NCBI GenBank assembly: GCA_028554795.2
Contig: CM068839.1
Coordinates: 89,004,182 to 89,068,181 of the forward strand
Source: Sinohyriopsis cumingii
Lineage: Eukaryota > Mollusca > Bivalvia > Unionida > Unionidae
Reading direction: 5' to 3'
DNA: 64,000 nucleotides
Part shown: positions 40,641 to 53,374 of the stretch, piece after piece
Layout: each line of letters opens with the position of its first letter
How positions within the stretch are numbered: the stretch's first letter is position 1
Translations under genes and position numbers: made by a program
The notes under the pieces: generated by a model
Database searches by the model: none
The model's input: only the letters and a program-made list of their open reading frames with translations
Told to the model about the DNA's origin: nothing

Positions 40641-43600
40641 TTTCAGATTATTTATTTCAGGAGATACAGAGAAAAAAATTGATGTATATACAAAATCTTG
40701 ATCGGGTTGGATATTCGATAAATAACATAAATTTTGTTTTTACTATGAAATACAATCCTCTTCGTGGTAGCTCATATGTCGCTCTGCAATTAAAATTAAA
40801 AACTCGAAATTTGTATCAGTGTCACGAACAACGATACCAAGTGTTTTCAATGGGCGTTATTATCAGCGTTGTTGCCGGTAGATAATCACGCCAACAGAGT
40901 ATCAAATTACACGCGTCATTCTAAACTTTTCCGGGATCGTATTTTTCGTTTCTGAATATAAAATTCCAAAATGTGAGAAGCAAACCATTTCATTTTGACC
41001 AGGTTGTATTAATGTGTTTGGAGTAGATGATGATACAGAACAGATTTATCCAATATATCTCAGCGATCGAGCCACATCAGATCATGCGAGATGAGTACAA
41101 ACCACAATAAACTAGCTGTTCTACAAAAACCACTACTTATCGATCAAAAACTTTAACGGGCTAGTCAGTGGGCAGTACAACAGACACAAAGAAAATATAT
41201 TTTTCTGCGTCAGATGCTTGCACGGCTGTAACTCTCAGCTGGTGTTAGATCATCTTTAATAGTGTTCTAACGTACAATGAATTTCTATACCAGGTAAAGA
41301 TGAAGACATATTGCAGTTTACGAATTACAGACACAACATGAATGTGCCATTTGTAACCTACTACGATTTCAAGTCGATTCGACTTCTTGTGTAAGGAGCA
41401 GAAAATAACCCTAATTAATCCTCGTCAAGAAACGTACAAGTACATGTTCCTTGTGGGGTATCGTATAAAGTCGTATGTGTTGTTGCTAAATGTTTATCAA
41501 AACCCGTTAAACTGTATCCTGGTTCCAATGCTTGTCTGTGGTTGTTGAAAAATCTCATTAACGAGGTTGATGCCATCATGATGTTGCTCGGCAGGATTAC
41601 GAAAATAAAGCTTACAAAAAATGTCATACTTGTGATGGGGCGTTACGCCTGAGCTTGAATCTAATCGTGTAAACGATCATTGTCCTATTACAAGTAAGTA
41701 TTGCTGTCATGCTCATGACAAATGTAATCTTAAATATACAGCACCAGGTTTCGTTTCTGTTGTCGCACATAATTTTCCTGGTTATGATTCTCATACTATC
41801 GTTGAAACGTTAAGTATAATATATAATTAACCGTCTGAAAATCAATAATAACGATAAAATAAAATCTATCCCGAACAAAACGAAAAAATATATGTCTGTG
41901 ACATTTGGCAAGTTGAGATTTATTGATAGTCTTCAGTTTATGGCGGCATCATTAGATGAGCTTGTGAAAAGATGTGGAAAGCTTGATTATTTAACTGATC
42001 ATTTCGGTCGAACCGCAAGTTTACTTACAAGAAAAGGTATCTTTCCTTACGAGTATCTTGACGACTGGGGTAGATTTAATGAAGCAAGTTTACCTGACCA
42101 GGACAAGTTTTATTCTCGATTAAATCTTGAAAGTGTCCGCCGTGATGATTATGATTACGCTAAGTAAATTTGGAATCAAATTGACTGTAAAACCTTCGGT
42201 GATTATCATGACATGTATCTGATCACAGATGCGTTGTTGCTCGCAGATATATTTGGAAATTTTAGAAATGTCAGCCTTGATAACTACAAACCTGATCCAG
42301 CAGGTTAATACTCAGCGCTGGCACTATCAGGGGATGCATTACTCAAACACAGCAAAATACAATTGGAACTGTTAACATACCCTGACATGTTCTGTTTCAT
42401 CGAATGTGGCATTAGAGGTGTAATAAGCGTTATTACAAAAAACATGCAAACGCAGAAAGAAGTCCATGAGCGACTATGATCAAACATTACCGTCGTTTAT
42501 CATAGTTTATTTACACATTAATAATCTTTAAGGCTATGCAATGTCCGAGCCTACGCCGTATGGCGGATTTACGTGGATAAGTCCAAAGTAGTTTTCCAAA
42601 GAAACGGATAAAACTGTACCTGATAATATTGTTTGTTTTGTTGAAGTTGATCTTGACTAGCCTGTGAAACTTCATGACGCACATAACGATTATCCGTTTT
42701 GTCCTGAATTAATGCTGATCGATTGCAGTTTGCTACCAGTGCAGAAACGTAATTACTCATCTAGTGCTAGCACTAGTCACTAGTGGTAAATCTGTTGTTC
42801 AAAACTAGTATCAAATCTTCTTGACAAACGGAGATATGTTATGCATTATAAAAATCTTAAATAAGCACTTGATCATTTTCTGATACTAAGAAAAGTTCAT
42901 CATGTGTTAAAGTTTAATCACTTTGTTGGATGGAAGATTATATCGACTATAATACTAGACGAAGAGCAATTGCAGCAACATAATTTGAGAAAAACTTCTT
43001 CAAGCTCATTAACAAAAGCGTCTTCGGAAAGACCATGGAAAACTTTAGAAAGAGAGTCAATATAGAAATAGTTAATACCGCTGAACGTCGTAGTAAAGTT
43101 GTAGCATCTGATAATTTTGTTAGTATAAAATTTATTAATGAAAATATTGTCGCGATACATAAGAGAAAGACAAACTTAAATTTGAATAAACCAGTTTATG
43201 TTAGCATGGCAGTACCTGAGATATCAAAATCGTTGATGTACGACTTTCATTACGCTTTTGTTAAGGTTGAGAGAGCTGATGCAGAGTTTGTATTTACAGA
43301 TACTGACTTGTTGATGTACAAGATAAAATCTGATGATATTTACAAAGAAATTTATTAACACCGGAATCTGTTCGATCTTTCACATTATCCAACAAACAGC
43401 GGAAATCACTGTGATGACGATACAAAATAATAGGAAAGTTTAAAGATGAGGTTTCAATGAAAGTTATAACGGAGTTTATCGGATTACGTAGTAAAATGTA
43501 TTGCTTAAAATTATCTGATGATAAGGTTAAAAACGGGCTAAGGGAATAAAAAGAAATGTGTCGGCTTGGTAAAAGGATTTAACATATATATGTCGGAGTT

Positions 43601-43865
43601 CGACGGTTTTAGTGGTCATGTCAAAATGATGGCAATAAAATCAAATTGTCGTAAAACTGAGACGGATATTATGATAAAATATGGCCTTTGTAATTTCGAT
43701 GATAAACCATATTGTTCTAATGGCATTAATACATTCGCGTTGCGATATAACAAATGTGATGTTGACTTTTGCAAAATAGAATTTTTTAAGATTGGTTGCT
43801 GCAGTAAATCTCCAGCAATTTTGTGTGAAATATTAGATATAAAATTGCTAGCAATTACATAGTAA
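40640..43865 (+). pseudogene. Fossil classical Polinton PolB
   Basis: Recognisable parts in order: an exonuclease stretch VPFVTYYDFKS near 41350; an HNH-like VNDHCPITSKY...HDKCNLKY block near 41670-41735; VVAHNFPGYDSH near 41760; FIDSLQFMAASLDELVK near 41925; VDILLLADIF-like sequence near 42225; motif B KSVFGKTMENFRKRV near 43015; KPVYVSMAVPEISKSLMYDFHY near 43190 (split KPVYVSMAV, LMYDFHY); motif C FTDTDLLMY near 43290; and a C-terminal NFDDKPYCSNGINTF block near 43700. This is the standard stand-alone Polinton polymerase, unlike the fused one at 19907. Many breaks. Confidence 0.88.
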
Positions 43866-46800
43866 AATTTTTGGGTGCAATATATGAGTAGTTGTATATA
43901 AGGGGTGTTTTTGGATCAAACCCTATATTGTTTTGACGACTATGATGAGTCAATAACATGTCCTTGACTGGTAAACGATTATGACTTAGACTCTATTGCC
44001 TCAATAAAGATGTTTTCGAAGTTGTTTAGACTAATTTAAGGGGGGCAACGAATGGGGAAGAATTATGTTGTCGCCTAACACAAAACATGGTTTTTGGGCC
44101 AGAAACCCCTGTATAGTACACTACTGACAGTTATCAATTATAATCCTTATACCTGACGCGGCTCGCAAATTTACTATTGTGCAGAATTCCACTAAGTTAC
44201 ATATCTCAGCAATGTTCCTTTTCTATTGCAACCCATCTACTTAAATTCCACCAGACAGACAAACAAACTGATTGTTTGGTGAGACTGTCACCACAACATC
44301 TAACCCACCTCCCGCGGACCACCTCGTTGTAATTTGCGCTGTAAATATTCATAGTCCTAATCGACCAATCAGAACTGAGAATTTTGTACAATAGTTAAGC
44401 AAACTTCACAAGTTCCGGTGTTTTAAAAACCGATCACTTCTATTTAGGCATGATGGAATTGAGGACAATAAACAGGATTTACTTACCGCAGAAATTAAAG
44501 AATTTTACAACATGCGAAACTACGTACCTCCAAAAATCAAGATTTACAACAGAAGTGCTACAATAAGCATCGGCAATTTATGCTTTGCAAAAACACGCAT
44601 TAACACACTTTTGTTCAAGAATTGTGTTTAGTTTAAAATTACTTAATATATATGTATTAGATCAACTTCAGTAAGTCATGGAAACTAACAAAGTAATTGG
44701 GCCACTTGTTTGTAACTAATATATTATTTTTAAGATACAGACTTGACCTCAGAGTTGGTCTGCGTGGGGATAATATTCAGAATTGGATAGTAAATCGCTA
44801 GATAGCAGATTCGCTTACTTAGCCGCTGTGGCGCAGAGCGTTGGATAATATAGTACGTTGCCGAGATAGTGAGTGCAGCCTAAGAACCAAACACGAATAT
44901 GACTGAACTATTCTCAACATCTTGCTGACAGTGGGTATGTTCCGAACAGATCAACCAAACGATGCCCATAAAAGCCAACAAAGAACTAAAGATCATACAA
45001 ACTGAGGATATATTTAGCCAAACAATCAAAAGCATGTAATTTCTAAGTTGTTGTTGTTAAGAATTACTTTTGAGTTCTAATCATGAAGTTGGCAACAAAT
45101 AAAATATAATCAAACAGTTAAATCAGTGTTTATATCACCATGGTATTTAATCATTATTATTATTTAAAATAACATTGTATACAATGTTTTTGTAACGTAC
45201 ATCAAATTTTATACTTTGTTTATGTAATGTACTAAAATTAGGTTATTCAGTTAATAGAGGCTGTTTACACACACACACACACACGCACGCACACACACGC
45301 ACATACACCACACACACACATTTTAGAGTAGATCCCACTCTCAAAACATGTATCCAACACTCATAAATGACACTAGCTCTAAATCTTGCTAATATAAGAC
45401 TGTAGTGGTCTTCCTTTCATCACATACCGTATATAACTCTTATAAGTCGAGGCTAACTGAAAAATAAAATTCTGATCTGTTGTAGCATAATGCTTTGTAG
45501 ATCAAGGTATGTGTTGTTTTTGTACTGATTACTCCTCAAAAACTGCATACACCTAAATGGCATATCTGAGTCTGTGAAGAGAACACGGGTGACGCCTCGG
45601 TACTGGGAAAACGGGAACTGAGTTAGAAGTGACTAACTACTTTCAATCCATTTCAAACGAGATATTATTTAACTTCTTCATTTTTTTCTTTACTTTGGTT
45701 CCACGCTGACCATGTTCACTCTTTTTGAAGAAATTGTAAATATTATTTATCTGCACACTGACATTTACATCCCCTAATTACTACTTGCACTCTCTAAATA
45801 CTGTTTGTGTCTTTCAGCAAGGAGTTGTTGAATTTTCAAGGGGTTTGGGGAATTATAAATGGTTCAGGAATAAGTGTAATCTCTTTAAGTGAATGTTTAC
45901 ATGGATTTTCCTGTTTTTATAGAAGTTTAGGCCACATCTAAAACTAGATTCTCAGTAACAAGGACAGCGAAACTCAGGTCTAGTTTTTTAATATCTTAGT
46001 TTTTCTCCTTGTATAACTCTTGATACCAATATTATATTGCCTCAAAATTTGGATCAAATTACGTTCAGCTGATAAATCTAAAACTGCATCCCTTGCCTAT
46101 AGATTGTTGATTAATGTCTAATCACCAACCAATAATAATATGATTATTGTCAATTTCAATTGTATCTTTGTTTGGTTCCGTAGAGAAGTCAGGTCGATTT
46201 CTAGTAGGTCCATATATTTGCAAGCATAAATCTCCGGCTGTGAATTGATATAACAAAACTAATTTTATTTCCTGGTTCATCCCTTTTGATTCAATGCACA
46301 GTAAACTGACGTTGTTAGGGGAATTGCTATCAAGATAGAATTTGAATTTAATGATTTTAAAAAATAACAATATTCCAATTCATATTATTACTTTAGATAA
46401 GTGTCTATTTTTGCCAAATGGGTGTCTTGAAATAACTATATTGCATCTTTTAATTTTTAAAGTAGTTAAATATGTATCTTCTTTTATTATAATTCCCCAG
46501 TTCCTAGCAATTTATAAAAGCTATGCTAATGACAGCATCCATTCACATGAACTTTGGCTATACCTAGATAAATGTAAAGTGTAGAGTTCAACAACATGAT
46601 TTTTTAGTTATAAAAAGAAACTTTCTGCGCGAATACATTAAAAAGTTAAAAAGATAGTGAAATAAAATATACTGGAGTAAACACATGTGAGTACCAGGAA
46701 AATAGATATGCAAAGAATAATTATATCTTAAATAAATCTTCTGTACTACTGGTCAGATGAATATAGATAGCGATGTTGCAAATGCCCAAAAAACCCATGG

Positions 46801-47142
46801 AGGTGATTCCGTTTAAAACGCATTCGCACACACACATCCACGTACACAATATACCCATAAATAAATATCTGTTGCAATGTTAGATGCTTGAGTTCTATTA
46901 GACACATGGATATATTTACATATACACGTGAGATGCATATATTCCTGTGTTAAAGTGCATCACACCTTAATTTATATATAAACCTGTAATATTTACTCCA
47001 GAAGCGGGAGAACACCAATGATACAGAACACTAGAGCAATGTAAACAAGAAACAAGTTTTATTAGACTGCTTAAAAATGGTGTTTGTGCATGGCTTATGT
47101 GTTATAACATGTCATCATCCACAACCGTGTCTGTAATATATA
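43866..47142. other. No gene seen
   Basis: A+T-rich DNA after the old Polinton. An (AC)n tract lies at about 45269-45322. A tRNA-like word ('gccgctgtggcgcagagcg') near 44823 could be a lone SINE head. No coding region was recognised on either strand. Confidence 0.45.
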
Positions 47143-47450
47143 CTGCGTAAAAAAGTTTAGGTGGATTCGACACCTAACTGCTGTCTATCCATTTAGAGTG
47201 GCGAACTTAAAGATGACCCCATTTTGCGCCAAATATTTAGAAGATTTTATATCATGGTTCTTCCCCTCCACAACCCCTCCACCAATAGTCAGTTGTGGCG
47301 TGTAAAAGTTTGAAAAGAATTTTGAAATAAAATGTTTTATGAGTTTTGATTAGGGTTCATTTATTGTCGTTGTTAGATGGCTGCGTACTTGTGCAATCTC
47401 TTCTCAGAATACTGTCCGATCTGCTTCCAGGCCTAAACTTTTTTGGTTCG
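47143..47450. mobile_element. MITE-like element with TA ends
   Basis: 308 bp between TA dinucleotides. Each end reads inward as TA, six variable bases, then AAAAAAGTTTAGG (47149-47161; complement at 47432-47444). The interior has no coding capacity. TA duplication and short inverted ends suggest a Tc1/mariner-type non-autonomous element. Only one copy was found in this window. Confidence 0.6.
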
Positions 47451-48612
47451 TACTACTTTCCGTAGGACATTGCTTCCTTTGCCTGCTTTCCCTGCCATAT
47501 TCCCTATCAGTGATTATTGTCATAGATATATTAATGACCAGCGATTGATTTGTGTATGGGTGCTATACATTCTGTGATGCTATATCATGTTTGTATTCGG
47601 ACCAGCTGTAATTAGTCAAAAGTTTGATTATTAGTTGTCTTTCTTTATCATGAGATCTTATGTAAAAGGAAAATAAATTTACTTCGCAGTATTCATATTG
47701 GCTCCCTGCTGAGGCGGGTGGATGCTTTTAGGTTCCTTTCTTCTAGTTAGGTATGCCCTCCCTTATTTGTTGTAGGCCCTTTATCTTCCACTAACTTTTT
47801 GGTTCTTACGATGATCTAATTCTATTGCTTAGAAATATAATATAATTTGATCAACAAAAAAAAAAATAAAAATCACAAAAAAACGAAAGGAAAGAAAGCA
47901 AGACCGGATTTTGGTCTTTTCAGTTTTAAGTCGTGCATTTGTGTTATGATATAGGGCATATTGGTTAAGTTGCATTCCATTTTCAGATACTCCGATGTGG
48001 CACGTATTATCACGTGATAGCATAATAGCACTGGCGTCTACATTGAGTTGCTTTAAACTGAAAGGAACTAGACTGAAACATGCATATGCCTAATACAGCC
48101 TTACTATATATAGTTAAATACTGAACTATTTTTTTTAAAAATTAAACGTAAAAAAAGAATCATTTACTCTATGTTGTATCTCCACTAGTTCACGTCTCAA
48201 AGTAGAAAAATATTATATTCCAGGTTGAAGGAGAGAATTCTTGTGCAGTTTTAATATGCATTCCGTAAATTCGACTGATTTATATTTAGGTATGATGGAA
48301 AACCCATTATAGTTAAAAGAGCAGGATTAAGACAAGATTTATTTCCCTTGTGCCATATATCATTCCAGTTTCGTATGCAAGTCAGTATTTTAATTTCCCT
48401 TTCTAATAACACCGTGTACAAATTGTACCATAAGATAGTTCCGTCAGTAGATCTAAATCATATTTTAAAATTGACATTCGTTTTATTAAAGAAGTACCTA
48501 AGGCTTACAAGGGCCTTATTCCGGCCCTAGGGACAATTTGCATGGAATGAAACTACTGTTGTAAATGCTTTGCCGCCTATCGTTTCCTAAAGATCTTACT
48601 AAATGTCAGTCG
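47451..48612. other. No gene seen
   Basis: Unremarkable A+T-rich DNA between the MITE-like element and the large inverted-repeat element. No repeats or coding regions were recognised. Confidence 0.45.
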
Positions 48613-48974
48613 TATAGTGGGACACTACAGCGTCAAGGGGACTTCTATGTTAACTTTGGAGGTTGTATCCTGGCGTCAAGGGGAATTTAACACAGGGAAT
48701 TTTAACACGGGTGGGACTATAGAGCGTCAAGGGATTGGGAATGTCTAGCGTCAAGGGATTGGGACTGTTTAGACACAAGGGAAAATGGAACATAGTGACA
48801 TGGGATTGAGCCTGTATAGCGACAATGGGAACTGAACATAGCGACAAGCGATTGGGACTGTATAGCGTCAATGGAAAACCCAGTCAAAAAGGTCATGGGC
48901 AAGGTTAGCGACAAGGGGAATTTAACACAGGTTGGGTTAGTATAGAAACAATACGAATGATAATGTCACGGTAC

Positions 48975-49095
48975 TGGGCATTGGCAACCATGTCCGCCAT
49001 GCGTTATATAAAATTATATGTGCCGCTCCATGTTCCGCTTCGCCAGGCGTCACATAAAGTTATATGTCCCGCTCCGCCAAGCGTTATAGCTTTTC
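48975..49095 (+). repeat. GC-rich 'cgctccgccaggcgtta' tandem units, left arm
   Basis: Repeats of about 34-40 bp with 'gttatatgtcccgctccgcc' and 'aggcgttatataaa' cores. Its reverse complement occurs as a longer array at 52870-53060, with further related units at 52040-52190. The high GC contrasts with the rest of the window. Confidence 0.75.
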
Positions 49096-49589
49096 ACGGC
49101 AATTCACGGACAATGGGAATTACTAATACATAACATCCTGGGACGATTCACGGACATGATTTATACTGACACAAGGTTGGGCCTTTATAGCGATAAAAAT
49201 TATTGGGTCTGTCTATGGACAATACGAATGGAACAGGTAGGGTGACGTCACGGTACTGGACATTGGCAACAATGTTGCTAGGGGCTGACCTCATTTGGGA
49301 GAAACAGTGACAGCGAAAAATATCTATAATGCCTGGCGGTGCGGAACATGTACCTTTATAGACATGGAATCACCTACCAAACAATCCATAATGATGAGAT
49401 TGCTGATCTAAAACAATTTTTTTTTATACAAAACAACACATTCATACTGAAAAAATCCACCTTGTTTACTATCAATACATTGCGGAGAAAGACATTTTTT
49501 ATCTACAAAACACACCATTACCTACACTCACCTCAGCAAAAGAATTAGTGGTTATAGTAACGCTATTTTCACAGAAAACAAACACAATG

Positions 49590-50380
49590 AGCAGAGACAA
49601 TTTTTTTTGTTAAGGGAAAGTAACAAACACACAAACACATACAAACGTATGCGCACACACACACACATCCACACACACACACACTCTTTTTTGTTAATAG
49701 ATAAGCTTTTAGTTAAGGAAAAATCATACACACAAACGCATACAAACGTACGCGCGCACACATACAAATATACACACACATACATGCACAAAAACGCGTG
49801 CATACAAAAGCACATGCATACACACATAAAAACACTTTTTGTTAAGGGATAAGTTTTTGTTAAGGGAAGAAAACAAACACATACAAACGTTCGTGCTCAC
49901 ACAAACAAAATACACACACACAAACGAACGCCTGCATACAAAAACACATACATATAAACACACACAAACACCTTTTTGTTAAGGGATAAGTTTTTGTCAA
50001 GGGAAGAAAAAACACACGAGCACATACAAACGTACGCGCGCACATAAACAAAATAAACACACAAACAAAATACACACACGAACGAATGTGTGCATACAAA
50101 CAAAATACACACACACACACAAACGAACGCGTGCATACAAAAGCACATACATATGCAAACATACAAGCACGTTTTTGTTAAGGGATAAGCTTTTTGTTAA
50201 GGGAAAGAAATAAACACACAAGCACATACAAACGTACGCGCGCACACAAACAAAATACACACACACACAACCGAACGCGTGCATACAAAGACACATACAT
50301 ACACACACACTACTTTTTTCGTTTAGGGACAAGTGTTTTTGCTAAAGGAAAAAAGAAACACACAAACACACACACACGTA

Positions 50381-50430
<50 letters not shown>
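49590..50430 (+). repeat. About 140-200-bp tandem units rich in CA, left arm
   Basis: Five to six units, each starting with 'ttttgttaagggataag' and followed by long 'acacacaaacacatac' runs and 'aaacgtacgcgcgcacac'. Unit boundaries recur near 49695, 49838, 49975, 50176 and 50320. The right arm has only about two such units (52370-52530), in reverse orientation. All open frames here are by-products of the repeat. Confidence 0.8.
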
Positions 50431-50432
<2 letters not shown>

Positions 50433-51052
50433 ACAATACTCCGAGGTTCAGCTGAACCGAGCAAGAGGTCTCGTAGTTAATTATACATAGGTTATTTATA
50501 GATCTGAGTAGTCCGCTGAGCTAGTCTATGTGATCCGTTACGCTTTGGAATATTTGTGTATTTAGGGACATATGATTAGGTACGCTATAGCTATGCGGAT
50601 TAAAATTGTTGCGTAACTTTAATGTCCCTACAATGTTCCTAAATGTGTCTCTGTAATTCCCTTTTACTATGTCCCTTTTCTATGTCCCTATTTTGTGTTT
50701 GTATAGTGTCGCGAAGGTGTCGGCAAGTAAGTAAGACGAAGAGATCTGTTCGACAGGCTCTGAGATTTAGCTGAACCGAGCATGATATCTCATAATTATT
50801 TATTGATAGGTTATTTATAAATTTGATTCGCTGGCTACATTTTATATTAACTGGATTCGTATGTCCATTTTTTGTCTCTATAGTGTCCCTAAAGTGTTGC
50901 TAAGTATACTAATTTTATGTCCCTTTTCTTGTATTTCATGGTCAATTTTTACTTGAGACTAAATGGCTGACCGGAATACGCGCTACTGTAAGTAGGTAGG
51001 TAAAATGATTTTAAAAGGGACAAAGGGAGTTTTATAGGAACAAACAAAGACC

Positions 51053-51101
<49 letters not shown>

Positions 51102-51109
51102 CCCAAACG

Positions 51110-51560
51110 TTATGTGTTAGCTTCGAATGTAAACGAAGATAAAATTTCACAAAATAGACAATCCCTTATACCACAAAAAAATACTATCACATTAATTGTT
51201 TTATTTAACACCCCCCTTAACACACTATCTCAAAATTCCATTTTGATATCTTAGAATGTAAAAGAAGAAGACGAAATCTTACAAAAAGGACTATCCATCA
51301 CACCACAAAAATATTAACCATCACACCACTCTGCTATCCAACATATCATACTCTCCATCAAAAATGCCTTGTGTTCGCTTAGATTTTAAGCGAAAGAGAT
51401 GAAATCTCACAAAATATCCATCCCTTACACCACAAAATATTATCCATTACACCCATTATACCATCCATTAAATCATGCTCACTACCCTAATGCCTTCTGT
51501 TAGCTTAAAATTTTAGAAGGAGATCAAATCCCACAATATAGACTATCACTTATGCTACCA
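51110..51560 (+). repeat. About 125-bp tandem repeat, 4 units
   Basis: Each unit has 'gttagcttagaatgtaaa' followed by 'gaaatctcacaaaata' and 'atcccttacaccac'. Units start near 51116, 51246, 51374 and 51491. It forms the centre of the large inverted-repeat element. An (AC)n tract (51057-51094) precedes it. Confidence 0.75.
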
Positions 51561-53374
51561 AAAGTACTATGTAGAAAAACGCTAGTGTCTATTTATAGTG
51601 ACAAATTGTATGAAATTCCTATGGAGAAACCCAGTATATATTTATAACCTCAACTTGTTTGACAATCCTGTTTATAAACCCTGGTATATATATCTATAGC
51701 TACAACCTGTGGAAAGTCCTATGAAGAAACCAAAGCCTATATGTATAGCCTCAAAAGTTCTACCTTCAGTGACGTCACTGTACTGGACACTAGGGGAAAA
51801 TGGAAACAGTGTTGCAAGTGGCTGACCTGAATACACGCTGCTGTAGGTAGGTAGGTAGGTGAAATTAATTTGATTGGGACAAAGGGAGTTTTATAGGGAA
51901 AACACACACACACATACACACCAGATGTCCTGCTTTATCTTAGAATGCAAATCCAACCTATGTTAAACTTTCCTTTGTCCGTAGTTTGTTTGTGTTCGTG
52001 TTACGTTTGTGTATTTGCTTATCTGTCTATGTCTATAAAGTTATATGTACCGCCCCGCCAGGCGATTTTGTTTGTGTTTTTTTGTATGAACGGTACGGGT
52101 TCCCGCCCTGCCAGGCGATGCTTGTGTCTGTTGGTCAGTACCGCGCGGAAGTTCGTCCCCGCCCCGCAAAGCATTATAGCTTTCTCTTTTTTCCCGCTGT
52201 CACTGTTTGGCCCTACATACACAAATACTCTAATGCATAACGGATCACGTAGATTAGTTCAGCGGACTACTCAAATCTATAAATAACTTATGTATAGTTT
52301 ACTACGAGTTCTTCTGCTCAGTTCAGCTGAAACTCGGAGTAGTTGTGTGTTTATGTAAGTGTGTGTGTGTGTGTTTGTGCGCGCGCGCACGTTTGTGTGT
52401 GTATGTATGTGTTTGTGTTTTCCTTAACAAAAAGCCCTTTTCCCTAAACACAAAACATAGTGTTTGTGTGTGAATGTGTGTTTGTGTGTGTGCATGTGTG
52501 TTTGCTTCTTCCTTAACAAAAGAAAACTTTTTACTACGAATGTGTTGATTTGTATTAAAAAAATTATTTTAGATTAGCACTCTCATCACTATTGGTTGTT
52601 TGGTAGGTGATGCTATGTCTATAAAGTTATATGTCCCGCACCTTTCCGCTGTCACTGTTTGGCCCAATTTTGGTCAGCCCCTTGCAACATTGTTGCCATT
52701 GTCCAGTACCGTGACGTCACCCCACCTGTTCCATTCCTACTGTCCCTAGACAGACCAATATTTTTTGTCGCTATAAAGGCCCAACCTTTTGTCCCTTTAA
52801 ATCTTGTCCGTGAATTGTCCCAAGGTGTTTTGTAATGGTAATTCCCACTGTCAGTGAATCGCTGTGAAAAGCTATAACGCTTGGCGGGGCGTACATATAT
52901 CTTTATATAACACTCGGCGGGGCGGGACATATAACTTTATATAATGATTGGATGGGCTGGACAAATAACTTTATATAAAGCTTGGCGGAGCGAGACATAT
53001 AACTTGATATAACGCCTGGCAGAGCGGGACATATAACTTTATATAACGCATGACGGACATTATTGCCAGTGTCCAGTGCCGTGACGTCATCATTCATATT
53101 GTCCCTATACAACCCCAACTTACGTTAAATTCCCCTTGTCTCTAATCTTGCCCGACCTTTTAGACTGGGATTTCCATTGTCGCTATACAATCCCAATCTC
53201 TTGTCGCTATGTTCCGTTTTCCCTTGTCGCTAATTAGTCCCAATCCCTCGACGCTAGACAGTCACAATCCCTTGACGCTCTATAGTCCTACCCATGTTAA
53301 ATTCCCCTCGACGCCAGGGTTTAACCCACCAAATTTGACATAGTCCCCTTGACGCTATAATGTTCTACTATATT

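Larger units (their letters stand above)
33757..43865 (+). mobile_element. Old, heavily broken Polinton
   Basis: All recognisable parts read on the plus strand: a structural protein (33757-34518), a pVI-like protein (about 34540-34790), the capsid protein (about 34890-36480), the small two-repeat protein (36488-36900), a zinc ribbon (37375-37626), PLA2 (37740-38010), integrase (38060-38530), an unassigned stretch (38560-40500) and a classical Polinton PolB (about 40640-43865). No protease, packaging ATPase or terminal repeat was recognised. There are many breaks (dozens), a SINE fragment at 40511-40640 and a (TA)n expansion, so it is old. An (AC)n tract lies at its left edge (33715-33756). 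Confidence 0.9.
48613..53374. mobile_element. Large foldback-like inverted-repeat element
   Basis: Left arm 48613-50575 and right arm 52205-53374 are diverged reverse complements. From the outside in, both have 'gcgtcaaggggac' repeats, a 'gttatatgtcccgctccgcc' repeat set, a TGACGTCA palindrome followed by 'gtactggaca', a 'cacctaccaaacaa' stretch, CA-rich units with 'ttttgttaaggga', and 'cagctgaac...gtagtccgctgag'. The left arm is longer because of expanded CA-rich units. The outer tips are 'tagtgggacactacagcgtc' and a near match, each next to TA. The centre (50576-52204) holds 4 tandem units of about 125 bp and no protein. Probably a non-autonomous DNA transposon; transposase source unknown. 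Confidence 0.75.

Noticed and set aside
44823-44865. tRNA-like word 'ctgtggcgcagagcg'
   Set aside because: No B box at the right distance and no SINE body follows; left as a possible lone head.
49552-50490. Many overlapping Cys/Val- and His/Thr-rich open frames
   Set aside because: They follow CA-rich tandem units in all frames and lack any domain.
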